From Nannochloropsis oceanica (Eukaryota; Sar; Eustigmatophyceae; Eustigmatales; Monodopsidaceae): a DNA stretch of 64,000 nt. Positions 33,362 through 44,664 of this stretch are shown piece by piece. Both the position numbers and the translations under genes were made by a program. The stretch covers positions 248,001 to 312,000 of the forward strand of contig CP038129.1 of NCBI GenBank assembly GCA_004519485.1, in the 5' to 3' direction. A model generated the notes under the pieces. It was not told where the DNA came from. It ran no database searches and was given only the letters and a program-made list of their open reading frames with translations. The first letter of the stretch is position 1. The number at the start of each line of letters is the position of its first letter.

Positions 33362-34329
33362 AGTGTTGTCTTGGTGTTTGTCTTGGGGCCCTAAGTTTGT
33401 GTCTATGTTGTGTTTGTGATGGTGAGGGGAGAGGGAGGGAGGGAAAGAAGGTGTATTTATTGTGTTTGTGACGGAGAAGAGGAAGAAATTTGACCAAAAA
33501 GCCTGCTGTGCCTCTCTCTCCCTCCCTCCCTCCCTCCCTCCCTCCCTCTTACCTGCTCCTCTCTTTTTCGACAGGCGGCGACGAAAGAGATTCTTGAGAG
33601 GCGAGTGCTTGAAAGGCGATGAGGAGGCTGTGGTAGAGGAAGAGAGGGAGGGAGGGAAGGAAGGAGGGAGGGAGAGAGAGAGAAGAGGGAGTTGAACGGC
33701 GAGGTCTTGAAAGGCGATGAGTAGGAGGCTGTGATGGAGGCAGGATGGGAAGAGGGTGGAAGAGACGGGAGGGCGAGAGGGATACGATGATGGTTTTAGC
33801 GATTGGAGAGTCGATGGAGGAAGAGGAGAGGGCTTGGTAGCGTGGCAACGTCCAATACGTCGGTCTCAGTGGTGGAGGAGTTCGGGAGGGCCAAATGGGG
33901 GAGGGAACGCGGTCGGATTGGATAGGGGAATGAAAAAGGTGGGCACGTGCTGAGATATAAGAACCAGCTGAAGGCGTAGGTAGGGAAGGTGGGTGGGTGG
34001 AGGGGTGGAAGAGAACGGGTCAAGCCAAGGCCAGAGGTAGATGTGTAAGCACGATACGATAGTGGAATAGATCAGACGAAAGTGGGATAAAGGACGCGGT
34101 GGGTGTATACGTATGCTCTCGGACCGGGAGGCAAAGAGGTGGAGTGGCAAGGATGGAACGACGAGGAGGATGACGATGGCTGTTTGTGGAGCTGGCACAT
34201 AGAGTTGTTAAGCTGCACACTGCGCACGCATCCTTCGCCTCCTTTTTCGTAAGTGCTAATGTTTGCATGCGGCCCCGTCAATTGACAGACTCGTCTGGGT
34301 GTGCGGTGGTTGTTGCGATGGGATTTGAA

Positions 34330-34444
34330 CATGCCGACACGACTTACATTTCTTGCTTCCCATTGACTCCTTTCTCTTAGCACCCGCAGCCCGGGATTTC
34401 TCGATTAGGGACTGGAGATCCTCGGAATCGGTGTTGGCTTCCAT
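34330..34444 (-). CDS. Possible first exon of a small unknown gene
   Basis: The minus strand reads MEANTDSEDLQSLIEKSRAA, then GAKRKESMGSKK, and meets a consensus donor GTAAGT. A following exon could start after CATTAG at about 34250 and read LTKKEAKDACAVCSL. The first segment has the composition of a real acidic-then-basic N terminus and the donor is good, but no family is recognised and the 3' end is not found. Confidence 0.35.
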
Positions 34445-35935
34445 GGCTGTGTCCCTATTTGCATAAATGCGTGAGTATGTGGTCTATCTTCGCTCCTTAG
34501 CAAGAAATCATCACATTTGAGAAGGAAGGTCGAAGAAGGAGGCATCGCCGTCTCCTCGCTCGAGAAACTTCATATTGAAGATTATCAAAATGAGAAACTG
34601 CTTTTAATAGTCGATTGTCTGCTTAATACAGTGTTTGCATTCTTCCCTCTCCTCTAGAATTCATTTCCTTTCTGTACAATGTAGTTGTCATGCGGTTGAC
34701 CCGTTGCCAAGGGTCTGCATGCAACGCTTTGTTGTCTGGTTGCCTCTCTCCAATTACCAGTTTCGTCCCTCTAAACTCACCGCATTTGGCGCGTGCACAG
34801 TAATGACCTGAGGGTCAGAGGGAAATCCTTGCTGCCTCTTTGACTTTCGGGTACCTGCAGGCAGATGCGACGGCGTCTAGCATTTGCGCCTATCTCCGCC
34901 CAAATTCTTATCTCGGCACACTGTTTCACCATGCGTTTATCATCTAAGCAAATACCAGATTATATATCATACATCGCACAGCATCTTCCTTCAATTGACC
35001 AACCTTCTTTACTGCTGGAAATGCATTCGATGCGTGAGCGCTCGTTTCCCTTCTTTGGCGAACTTGACTAATCTAGGGCCCTGCGCGCTGTGTCCAAGGC
35101 CTCTATGCGAAAGAACAACCAGCAGGCTCAGGTGACATCGAGGGAGCTTTCGGAAAGCTAGCTGATCTGCATCGCACTAGCACCCTGAAATGGACACATC
35201 TTCATCACTTATACCTAGACATGGGCCCGATCTTCCCTCATCCCCGATGACTTTCCATGAAAGAAAAGAGGGCAAGGAACGCAAAGGAAGACAAGGAGAA
35301 ACGCGGCCGAAAGGTAACAGAAGAAAAGGAACAAAGGGAGGAATAAGAAGGGCCAAGTCAAGAAAGGTTCAGAGTCCATTCACCTCCTCCCCTTTTCCTC
35401 CTCCCCTTCCCCCCATACTCACTCCTCTCTATCACTACCCCGTCTCCTTCTCCCTTCTCCTCTTCCCCTTATGGCCCCCTCCTTTCCCTCATTCTCCCTT
35501 CCTCCTCCCCCACTCCCTTTTTCTCTTTACATGGCTATTCCGATTTCCCTTCATGGCCAGCACCTATATCCAAATTGCTGTATGAATATTAAGGCTAATT
35601 GCTGGGCGGTTGGAGTCTTCCGAAGAGCTTCAAATCGCCCAGATCCGTGCCTTTCTATAAAGTTGTAGAGGCAGATCTTGTCTCACTCTTTTTTCAAATC
35701 TCGCCATGCGTGTGTACTTCTCCTTTCTATCCTTACCTTCCCTCAAGCTGCTTATGGGCTATGTGTGGTATGTACAGGACGGTGGACGACATCACATGTC
35801 GTGCCACCGGCATGCTCCTCCGCGTCTTTGCACATCGCCAAGCGGATTCAGCAATAGAGTGGATAACACAAGTCAGGGTGCATGAGGACTCTGATCTGTA
35901 TTCTATACTAATTTCCCTCAACCCCATTGCCTCCT

Positions 35936-36012
35936 CCTTTTCTGCCTCCTCCTTTCCTGCCTCCTCCTTTCCTGCCTCCTCCTTTCCTGCCTCCTCCTTT
36001 CCTGCCTCCTCC
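35936..36012. repeat. 15-base minisatellite
   Basis: Five direct copies of the 15-base unit TCCTTTCCTGCCTCC in a CT-rich region. Confidence 0.9.
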
Positions 36013-36797
36013 CTTCTCCATTCTCCGTCCTCTCCCCCTTTCCCTCTTCCTTTCATCCTTCTCACTGCTCCCTTTTCTCCCGTTGTCCTTCTCTCCTGCC
36101 TCTTCCCTCATCCACCCTCCCCACCTTTTCTTCTCCTTGTCTCTTCCATCTTCCTTTCTTCTCATCCCTCTCCTCCTCCTTTCCCCCCTTATCTCTTTTT
36201 CTCTTCCCCCTCCCTTCCTTCCGTCTCCTCGTTTCCTCCCCTTTCCTCCACTCCTCCTTCCTTCCTCTTCCCCTTACGTAGCATCTCCCTTAACAGCGCC
36301 GTACTGGCCCCCCTGCATGACCAACACATATACGTCCCGCGCTACCAGACAAATACTCGGGCTAGTTCTTATACAATTCACCGGTGTGTACATGTCCCTC
36401 TCTTATTCTTTTGACACCTTCTTTCTTCTGGGCATCAACTACAGCCGTGCACGGACTTGGTAGACCTGACAGGAGTGCGCCTCCTTGTAATTGATCTTTT
36501 TCTACCGCAGCATGTCACTGGTGGGGTCACCAGCGCTTTCTCACGCACACTGACCTTGTCGTGGTAGGACGTGAGGCCGATTTTGGGAAGTGCGTCCTTG
36601 ACGCCTCTATTCCTCATCATCGTACCCCCAAAGTGCCCAAATCCCGGCCCATTTTGTGGCGCCAAGGCTTCTTTCACTTTTTTCAACTCCTACATCCTCT
36701 CACATCACGCGCCCGTTCTGGGTTGGGGCTTTTCTCATATAAAATTGTACGTATTCCTTATACAGGAAAAGGACTCAAGCATGCTGCCGTAAAGGGG

Positions 36798-37871
36798 ATG
36801 ATGGCTATCAATGCGAGACGTTTTACGTCTCTGATGTTTCCGTTGTTGCTTCTGCTTCTAATAACATGGTTGGATAATGGACCAGCATTGTGGGACGGTG
36901 AATTGCAGGCTGTTCGCGATGACAGCATAAGTCAAAGTACCCTGAGATCACAGGAACCTTTAGAACCATTCGACGACCTCGTTAGGATCTTGCAGCAGCG
37001 CGAATTAGTGGATGGAAAACAAAATCTACTCGACGTCCTGATCAACCCCTTTTCTCCCATTCTTTTGTGCAACCATCATTTTGGAGTCACCGATTTGCCG
37101 CGTTACGCTCCAGTCACTTTGCATCCTGTCGATATGGACAATGCCCGAGATATTGCACACATGGATATCGTATGCTGCCAGACCGACCAGCTGCAAAATT
37201 TCATCCAGACCATCATCCCACTCTTGGAAAATAGGATCATTTTGATTACTCACAAATGGTACAAACCCGCGGTAGCCAGGTCTAACTGGACTGACAGTGT
37301 CCGACAGAATCACATTGTGGCACACTGGTTCTCACAGAACCCAATCTATGAGAGCGACGATACCTATTCGGCTTTTCCCTATGGAATCAAAGAAATCAAT
37401 TTGGAGACTTTTGCAGAAGCCCTGTTGAAATATTCCGGAATCAAAGATACCCTCGTACAGCATCTGTACCTTTCTCAGACTAATGTTGAGCGAGAGATTT
37501 TGCCCAAAAGACCGAAGGTCGATCCTGATGTATATTATACGGAGGTTTCAAGGGCCAAATTTCTTCTTTCCCCACCAGGTGATCGACCTGACTGCTACCG
37601 TCACTGGGAAGCCATCGGACTGGGAACCATGCCTATTTCCAGTCTCAACAAGACGCTCTATCAGCCCCTTTTCGGGCCTAGCATGAAATTCGTTCCCTCT
37701 GTTGCAGATATGCTCCCGCTACTGTGTAATTCCTCCGACACCGAATTGATTTACAGAGAGACCAGTCGCCATTTTGTCTCCTTCGCCTACTGGAGGTCAC
37801 GGGTTCGTCAAATGCAATTGTGGTTAATGGCGGCCGATGAGTATTACTGGCATATCATCTTTCATTCCTGA
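36798..37871 (+). CDS. Exostosin-like glycosyltransferase, type II membrane protein
   Basis: Single-exon frame of 357 residues from the paired ATGs at 36798/36801. The open frame extends upstream to 36561, but this start places a signal anchor (FTSLMFPLLLLLLITWL) at the N terminus, as expected for a Golgi glycosyltransferase. The C-terminal half has VSRAKFLLSPPGDRPDCYRH and WEAIGLGTMPISSLN. This is the pattern of the exostosin/GT47-type nucleotide-sugar site (SPxGxGxDxYRxWEALxxGxxPI). One likely N-glycosylation site is NWT; NKT and NSS follow. It would transfer a sugar in the Golgi lumen; donor and acceptor cannot be read from the sequence. It is intronless, unlike the intron-rich genes in the first 15 kb, and lies between the duplicated blocks. 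Confidence 0.75.
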   Translation: MMAINARRFTSLMFPLLLLLLITWLDNGPALWDGELQAVRDDSISQSTLRSQEPLEPFDDLVRILQQRELVDGKQNLLDVLINPFSPILLCNHHFGVTDLPRYAPVTLHPVDMDNARDIAHMDIVCCQTDQLQNFIQTIIPLLENRIILITHKWYKPAVARSNWTDSVRQNHIVAHWFSQNPIYESDDTYSAFPYGIKEINLETFAEALLKYSGIKDTLVQHLYLSQTNVEREILPKRPKVDPDVYYTEVSRAKFLLSPPGDRPDCYRHWEAIGLGTMPISSLNKTLYQPLFGPSMKFVPSVADMLPLLCNSSDTELIYRETSRHFVSFAYWRSRVRQMQLWLMAADEYYWHIIFHS

Positions 37872-38776
37872 AGGGCTTGAAAACAGGTATATTGAAAGTC
37901 ATTCAAGCACAAAGTGGAGAGACTTCTTTTCTCTGCTTGCCAATGTGAGGGATGGGGGGAAATTGGGCCGCCAACTCTTGCGCATAATATACAAGAAACT
38001 TTCCCTTGCCGCGTCTCGCCCTTGACGACGAGTCTAATCACAGGCTACCCTCCAGCAGCTGAGCGTTTTGTGCAAGTCGAAATTAGACATACCAACATTT
38101 GTACATTTTCAGTATGCAAAGAAGACCATTCTCATTGATCTCACCAGCACCAGCATGTATGAAATTATTTCCCTGGCAAGTCGAGCCCTCTTTTTTTCCT
38201 CTCTCTTTTTCTCTCTATCGTTCTATCGCTATCTCTCTATCTATCTCTCAGACTCACTCTCTCTCTCCCCACGTCTTCTTCTTCCTATCTACGTAATTCA
38301 ACAAAATTCATCTCATATCAAACATTTTCCCTTCTTTTTTATCAATCATATTTGAACTTGTGACCTTTTTCCTCATCCAATGTATAGCTACTTTTAGGAA
38401 TGTCGCCGCTTTTAGTAACGGTATTTCCAAAATGTTTCATCACTTGTCACGTGAAAAGGACCTCCTGACTCCCCTTCCCTGGTTTACATAATCGTCAACG
38501 TCGCGCGAAAGACGCAGCAGACGGTCTACAAGGGAAAGAAGAATCCTCTGAAAGCTTTCTGCTAATTTGATTCTACTGCATAAAGCGGAAATGTATCGTT
38601 TTCATTGCCTCTCCACTCGTTCCGGTCGGATGCCCTTGTCCCCGAGAGTAGCGGATCAGGCCACATCATGTCGCCGTAGAAGTCAAGGGACACCCTCTGC
38701 CGTGTCCACCGCGATAGTAATTTATGTACTCCACAAGCCATCGTCAGATAATCATGGTACCCAAAAATAGAGCGTC

Positions 38777-40547
38777 CTACATAAGACACACTCGTCCATC
38801 AGGCGACACGCGCGAAACGGTAGACAGAGGGTCTTCGTGGCACATTACGCAGACAATGCCCTGCATCCCGTTTGCGAGCGTCATCCGGACAGATACATAT
38901 ATACCGGGGTTGTCGGTGACAACACGACAGCGTAGCCGTTCCACTTTCCCGACCGACTTGAAGGCGGAGACGGCAGTGAGTGCCCTGAACAGCGCCATCT
39001 TATCTTCCGGGTGGACAATATTCCAGAAGCTGGACCCCACCAGCTGCGCGGGCTCAGCGTGAAGGATGCATCGAGCGGTCTTGTTGATGTACAGCACCTG
39101 GCTCTGAATGTCGGGGGAGATGACACATATCATGTCCGGCGCATCTTCAACAATATTCTTGTACATTTCCATGCGACTCACGTCCTTGTGCAGGTCACCA
39201 TGCAACCGGTTGCACCGGTAGCGAGACAAGCGATTGTACATGCGTGCGCGAATCTTGCGTCGCTCCACCTTCTCCTCTGCCGTTAATCCCGACAAGTCCT
39301 CTTTCGTTGCTCGTCGCTGCTTCTCTGTGCTCTGATGTAGATAAAGAACGAGTGAATGGAGACAAACAAAGAGTGAGTTCCCAACAAAGGCTGAGAAAAG
39401 ACGCAAGCACCATGCTCATATCTCTCTGTTCTCTTACCGGAAGGTACTTTCCCATGATCTTGGAGTATCTGCCAGGCAGCCGTCCCACCGAAACACCCAT
39501 CACACCAGCTCGAATCTCCTGCAGCAGCAGAGGGGTCTCGCTCAGCGGTGCAATCGGTGGGTAGATCTTGGCTTCCACGTGCTCGGTGGTGAGCGGTAAC
39601 TCGTTCATAGAAAAGCACTTGGTCGACGCCATCATATGCTGCTTTTCAATTGGCTGCATTTGGTATTGTAGGAAGTAATGAAGCTGCAGTGGTAGGTGAC
39701 TTTGGTTGAAATACTGCTGGAGCTGGTGGTGCTGCTGTGCTAGAAAAGACGGCGAGGCCTGGGAGAGTACCTTGGTCATCTTATCATCCAGGATAGCATG
39801 CTGATGAATGGCCGACGGGTGAAACTGTTGCTGGTACTGGGTCAGAAAGGATTGCAATGATTTGTCCACCACCTGCTTCTGAAGTTCTAAGACTGTGTGT
39901 GTGGGGGGGGGGGGTATGTATGTATGTTGAAGTGAGCGTGCGCATCTACGAATAGATGCGCTGCATGTAGCTGGTGCGCATGTAGACGCTTGTGTGTGAC
40001 TCGGGGCGGGATATACCTGTGTATATATTCTTTTTGCTTACAATGTCGTAGAAGCATTTGTCAGCATGCTGGTGGCCAAACACATAATGGCGACGGGAAA
40101 ATGAAAAATGAAAAGATGAAAAAGAAACATTATGCGGAGTGTGTCGTGCACGTACGCTTCCATGTACAAGGCCACGTACAAGTCGGGGGATGGTGTACGT
40201 AGTTAATCAGGAGAAGGTGTACATAGAGGCATAGAGGAGGCAAGTTGGGGGATAATGGGCACCAATCGCCTTCCAAAAACGTACCGTGGTTCGCTGCTAC
40301 GAGAGAAGAGGCCCAAGACGAGGGATAACACGGCGTGGAGACGGGAGGCGGGTCAGTAGCGGCAGAGAGTGTTGCTAGGCTGCACAGGGCTGCCGCGCCG
40401 CCGTGTGCCTTATTCTCGTCTAAGTCAAGAGACAACGAATCCTTCATTCCGTGGAGGCAGTTCGCGCTGACTCTGGTCCCGCCGCTGCTCAGCAGTGGGG
40501 CCAAAAACCCCGATTGGAGAATGAGAACACGTATTAGAGAATGTCAT
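38777..40547 (-). pseudogene. Basic-region PAS gene, copy C, exon 1 frameshifted
   Basis: Exons 2 (39886-39438) and 3 (39331-38777) are intact and in phase, and encode the same Gln/His-rich, basic and PAS parts (RKIRARMYNRLSRYRCNRLH). Exon 1 between the shared ATG (40547) and its donor (exon end 40285) is 263 bases, one more than a multiple that keeps phase. An extra T in the GTTCGCGCTGACT stretch near 40460 shifts the frame. The upstream ATG equivalent to 18813 also meets a stop after nine codons. Either translation starts downstream (for example ATG at 40504, which restores the frame) or the copy is dying. Host gene, so called a probable pseudogene. Confidence 0.65.
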
Positions 40548-40589
40548 TGGGCAAGCAGAAGCTCAGATAGATTGAGATTTGTGACACTG

Positions 40590-41560
40590 CATGCATGGGC
40601 AGTTGGATTGGAGATGGGAGCTGGGAGATGGCTCTAAGACGGCATAGGCGGAGCGCAGGCACGACATGAAGACACACGTGGTGCTACTGTCTGTCTGTGG
40701 CCAGCCAGCCAGTCTGTCTGCGGCCAGCCAGCCAGTCTGTCTGTGGCCAGCCTGCCAGCTATGCGTAGGCAGCGAAAGCAAGCAAGAACATGTGGCAGCA
40801 AGGAAATCAATCTGCTGCGTCGGATTATACACCGAGAGGGCTTGCAGCTAGCTCGGCAAATATCTCCAGGAAATGGAGGGTGCCCCGCTAATCCTTTGGG
40901 GTCGGAATCAAAGGCCGACATTGTGTGGCGGACGACGCACTCTATTATTGAAATGGACGCGTGAAGCGATTACGAGGACTCAAAGACAGAGAGCGGTCGG
41001 CAGCGGCGCGCAGGCACGACATGTGAACACACGTACCACGCACCGCTACTGTCTGTCTATGGCGAGCCTGCCAGCTATGCGTAGGCAGCGAAAGCAAGCA
41101 AGAACATGTGGCAGCAAGGAAATCAATCTGCTGCGTCGGACTATACACCTAGAGGGCCTGCTGCTTGCTCGGTGAATATCTGGACGTAAAGGAAAGAGTG
41201 CTCCGCTAATCCTTTTTGGTCGGAATTAAAGGCCGACATTGCGCGATGGACGACGCAATCTATTATTGAAATGGACGATGAAGCGCTTAAGAGGACTCAA
41301 AGACAGAGAGCGCGGCGGCGGAGCGCAGGCACGACATGTTGACACACGTGGTGCTACTGTCTGTCTGTGGCCAGCCAGCCAGCCATACGTAGGCAGCGAT
41401 CTGCAAGCCTTGACATGTGGCAGCAAGGGAATCAATCTGCTGCGTCGGATTTACCCCGAGAGGACTTGCTGCTTGCTCGGCAAATGTCTGGAGGGCAGGG
41501 AGGGCGCCCCGCTAAGCTCCTCCTTGTCGGATTCCAGGACCGACATTGTGCGATAGTAGA
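40590..41560. repeat. About 315-base satellite, three tandem units
   Basis: The clearest array of this family: the CGGAATCAAAGGCCGACATT-type word recurs at about 40903 and 41220 (period about 317), with a third variant at about 41527. Within the first unit a short piece, GCCAGCCAGTCTGTCTG, is itself repeated three times. Confidence 0.92.
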
Positions 41561-41944
41561 CATCGCTTCGATACGAGGACGCGCATCAGGTATTCACAAA
41601 ACGAAAGACTTCTCAAAGGGAAAGAAACACATGCGATACTGGAAACGCTGTGCGAATACATCATAAGCAAAAGAGAAGGGTTAGAAAGCAAAAAATCGAG
41701 TACATGTTTGAGACAGACATTCACCAGCCAAATGAGCATGTCTCTCCATCGCAACCATCAATCTGCTCAAGGTCTTTCTCATTACTGTACCCGCGTTTTC
41801 TTCGAGCCTTAAATACATTTGAAAATGGACAAACAACCTCCCCTGCTCCCTCCTTCCCACCTTTCCCCCTCCCTCGCTTCATTGCTTCGTTGGTGTGATG
41901 CCCCTCTTCTTTATCGCTCCCTCCCTTCCTCCCTCTCTTGTCCT

Positions 41945-42012
41945 ACTCCTGGGTGAAGGTGGAGACGAAGACGTTGTAGTCCTCCAGGTTTAGAACCGCG
42001 TGCCACCACATG
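41945..42012 (-). pseudogene. JMJD8 last-exon fragment in unit C
   Basis: The minus strand matches the last JMJD8 exon (WWHAVLNLEDYNVF) and is cut at ATGGAGG, where PAS-gene sequence in the opposite orientation begins. Satellite lies on the other side. Confidence 0.8.
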
Positions 42013-42714
42013 GAGGTAGAGCGACGCAAGATACGTGCTCGCATGTACAATCGCTTGTCTCGCCACCGCCGCAATCAGTTGCATGGTGAGCTGCGCAGCG
42101 ATGTGAGTCGCATGCTGATCTACAAGAATATTATTGAAGATGCACCGGACATGATATGTGTCATCTCCCCCGACATTCAGAGCCAGGTGCTGTACATCAA
42201 TAAGGCCGCTCGAGGCGTCCTTGTCACTGGGCCCGCGCAGCTGGTGGGGTCAAGCTTCTGGGACATCGTCCACACAGAAGATAAGATGGCGCTGTTCAGG
42301 GCTCTCACTACCGTCACTTTCTTCAAGTCGGCCGGAAAAGTAGAAAGGCTATGCTGTCTTGTCGTCACGAACAACCCCGGTGTATATATGTCTGTCCGGA
42401 TGACGCTAGCAAATGGGATGCAGGGTATTGTCTGCGTAATGTGCAATGAAGATCATCTGTCTACCATTTCGCGCGTGTTGCCTGATAGAAGGCCCTCTGT
42501 TATGTAGGGCGGTCTCTTTTTGGTGGCACGATGATCAGATAATGGTGGGGAAAACGGGCTAAAGTAGATATGAGACTAGACTCTGAGTATAGAATGTAAT
42601 CAAAGAAAGGATGCTTACATGTTCGCGACTGTGCCCTATTAAAAGGTATATTAATTAGTAACGTACTTTGATTCCCTTTCTCTTTATATTCTTGTAAGGA
42701 TACTGCTGAAAACC
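42013..42714 (+). pseudogene. Basic-region PAS gene, 3' fragment (copy D1)
   Basis: Starts inside exon 3 at the GTAGAGCGACGCAAGATACG word and runs through the stop at 42507 and about 200 bases of 3' flank. It is essentially identical to 45780-46481 (offset 3765). An open frame of 165 codons can start at the ATG created at the junction (42010), covering the basic region and whole PAS domain, so it could still make a truncated PAS protein if expressed. Confidence 0.75.
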
Positions 42715-42715
42715 C

Positions 42716-42770
42716 ATTCAGAGCCAGGTGCTGTACACCAATAAGGCCGCTCGAGGCGTCCTTGTCACTT
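42716..42770 (+). repeat. About 50-base duplicate scrap of the PAS exon
   Basis: CAGAGCCAGGTGCTGTACAC ... GTCCTTGTCACT repeats 42177-42229 directly after the end of the D1 duplication, with no sequence of the exon on either side. Confidence 0.88.
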
Positions 42771-43179
42771 GTTCCCTTTATATTGGAAAGAGAAAGGAAA
42801 CCATGAATATGCAGACCGTGTGATAAAGAAACCCAGAATCACAGCCAGTTCATCATGTTTCTCGAATTATGATGATCACTCTTGCATTAGTTGTTTATTT
42901 CTTCCATGTGCGCCAATAGGAATAGTTATATGTTGGTGGGTTGTGTGGGAATAAGGACGTGGAGCATGCTGAAAGAATCGTGTGTATTTGTTGTGGGAGT
43001 CATAGGAAAAGAGAAGGAGGGGGAAAGGAGAAAGTAAACGGGGACCATGTAGGCCAGGTGCCCACCTGAGGAATTACTTGTGTAATGGTGTGTGGTGTGT
43101 GAAGAAGCAGGGGAAGACCAAGAGAAGAAGAGTCCGTTTCGGGGGATTTTTTTTGTTTCTTTTTTGAGAAGTCAACAGA

Positions 43180-43361
43180 ACCCAGGGGCAAACCTTCCAA
43201 AATGTTGCTACTTGCCGTCCCCGGTATTTGCCCACGGTCAACACTACATCGCGCTCTCGAGAGCGAGAGTAGGAAACCCCACCAACATCACCATGTTGAT
43301 CACTCACCCTCCTCTGCATGGCCAGCCACCTCCCGCACTCGCCACATCCAATGTGGTCTAG
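43180..43361 (+). pseudogene. C-terminal fragment of a Pif1/Helitron-type helicase
   Basis: The plus-strand frame reads NPGANLPKCCYLPSPVFAHG then QHYIALSRARVGNPTNITML and ends TSNVV-stop. HGQxYxALSRAR is helicase motif VI of the Pif1 superfamily and the TxNVV end is typical of eukaryotic Pif1 and Helitron helicases. Upstream helicase motifs are absent, so it is a stub, probably from a Helitron DNA transposon. Confidence 0.7.
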
Positions 43362-44568
43362 AGTCCGGTTCTTTTTCTTTCTTTTGGGGGGATCTTTTAA
43401 TAAATAATTATTATCATTAATACTTTAGATAATAATGATAATGGTTTAATGATGATTTATAAATAAAATTGCGAACAAATTTTTTTGAGTTCGTGGATTT
43501 GAGTCCAGCCATTTTGAATCTGTTACCATAAGTACATTGTATTTGTGTAAGAATATGGCGACAAACGATGTACTTGAGACAAATTCGTAGGAAAGCTTAT
43601 CCTGAGCGCCTCGATCCTTCGTTGTTTAAGGCGGACATCCCCTTACCGGGGTTTGGGGCGACGCCCCGTAAATTTGCGCAAAACTTGGCTCACTTGTAGC
43701 AGATTTTACTCAGAAAGCTGATACCATACAATGTAATGTGGTACTGCGTAGAAAAGAGAGCGTATGTAGGAGAAGAGAAGCAAAGAAGGTATGCAAAGAG
43801 TCTTACCGCCGGGAAAAACTCGCAATCAAGAGCTCTGAGTCGCGTGTGACTTTTTCCCCCCTCTTGTCCCTGTTATATTAAATATACAATTTGTGTAATG
43901 TATATGTATTAAGTCCTTCCTTTTCCATTCCTTAAGTTTCCACATTTACTACTCCAATTACCCAGGTCATTTGAATGCCCATTCAGAAATCAGTTCTCGG
44001 CAAGGTTTTTTGATTTTCTATCGGGTTTTGTAGGGTACCCGGGAAATCAATACTCGATGCTTGTCTTAAGTGGGGATGAAGAATGTCAGTATATGTTATC
44101 GAGGGGCTGAAATGCCCAGGATGAGACTTCCTAAGGGACTTTGTCTTTATACTTTACTATCTCAGTAGCAGTTGACTGAAATGATTTAGGCATGTACCTG
44201 TATGTCGGGGTGGGATAGGTGCAGCTATCCGGGTGACCGAGCCTCTTTACAAAAGTTTCATGACAGGTTTTGCAAGGGTCGACGCCTATTGATTACTGCA
44301 ATTCTTTAAGTAAAAGTCTGTCAGTGTGTAACACGTCATTCTTTGAATAAGGAGCGTGAATGACCAGATTTCCCGGAGCGGCGCACGCAAGAACCAATAA
44401 TATAGCATTGCCTAGCTTAAGGATTTTCATGCTTCCAGCATCTCTCCAGATAAGCCTAGACATATTGCATACATACCACTTTTAAGTGATGGGGTAGTGG
44501 GACCCAACTTGCTAATGTCTGGCTGAAAGCTGTCACCCGGGCTTATGATCTGAGCTTTAGGGGTCAAA
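43362..44568. other. AT-rich non-coding region
   Basis: Noticeably AT-richer than the rest (TAATAATTATTATC near 43400-43445). It contains a short GC-rich inverted motif, CCGGGGTTTGGGGCGACGCCCCG, at about 43648 (each half under 12 bases). No coding segment is supported. Confidence 0.5.
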
Positions 44569-44664
44569 GTGGTGATCGACCTGTTAGAATCATCCCTTAC
44601 CCCTATTTCACATTCGCCCGCCTGTATACACAAAACAGAGTTCACCCGATCTTCTACCGGTCCA

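Larger units (their letters stand above)
33362..36797. other. Sparse region
   Basis: Holds microsatellite (33500-33760), a possible small minus-strand exon (34444-34330, listed separately), CT-rich sequence at 35380-36280 with a 15-base minisatellite, and no other coding segment that I can support. Confidence 0.5.
38086..42012. repeat. Third, partial copy of the duplicated unit (unit C)
   Basis: Homology starts at the ACATACCAACATTTGTACAT word (compare 16310 and 24508) and runs through the PAS gene and satellites into the JMJD8 last-exon region. It skips the unknown-gene fragment and most of the palindrome, and ends at about 42012. It is more diverged than A from B. Confidence 0.9.

Noticed and set aside
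40590-41560. CRISPR-like array
   Set aside because: Units are about 315 bases and contiguous, with no short repeat/spacer pattern; the genome is eukaryotic. It is a satellite.
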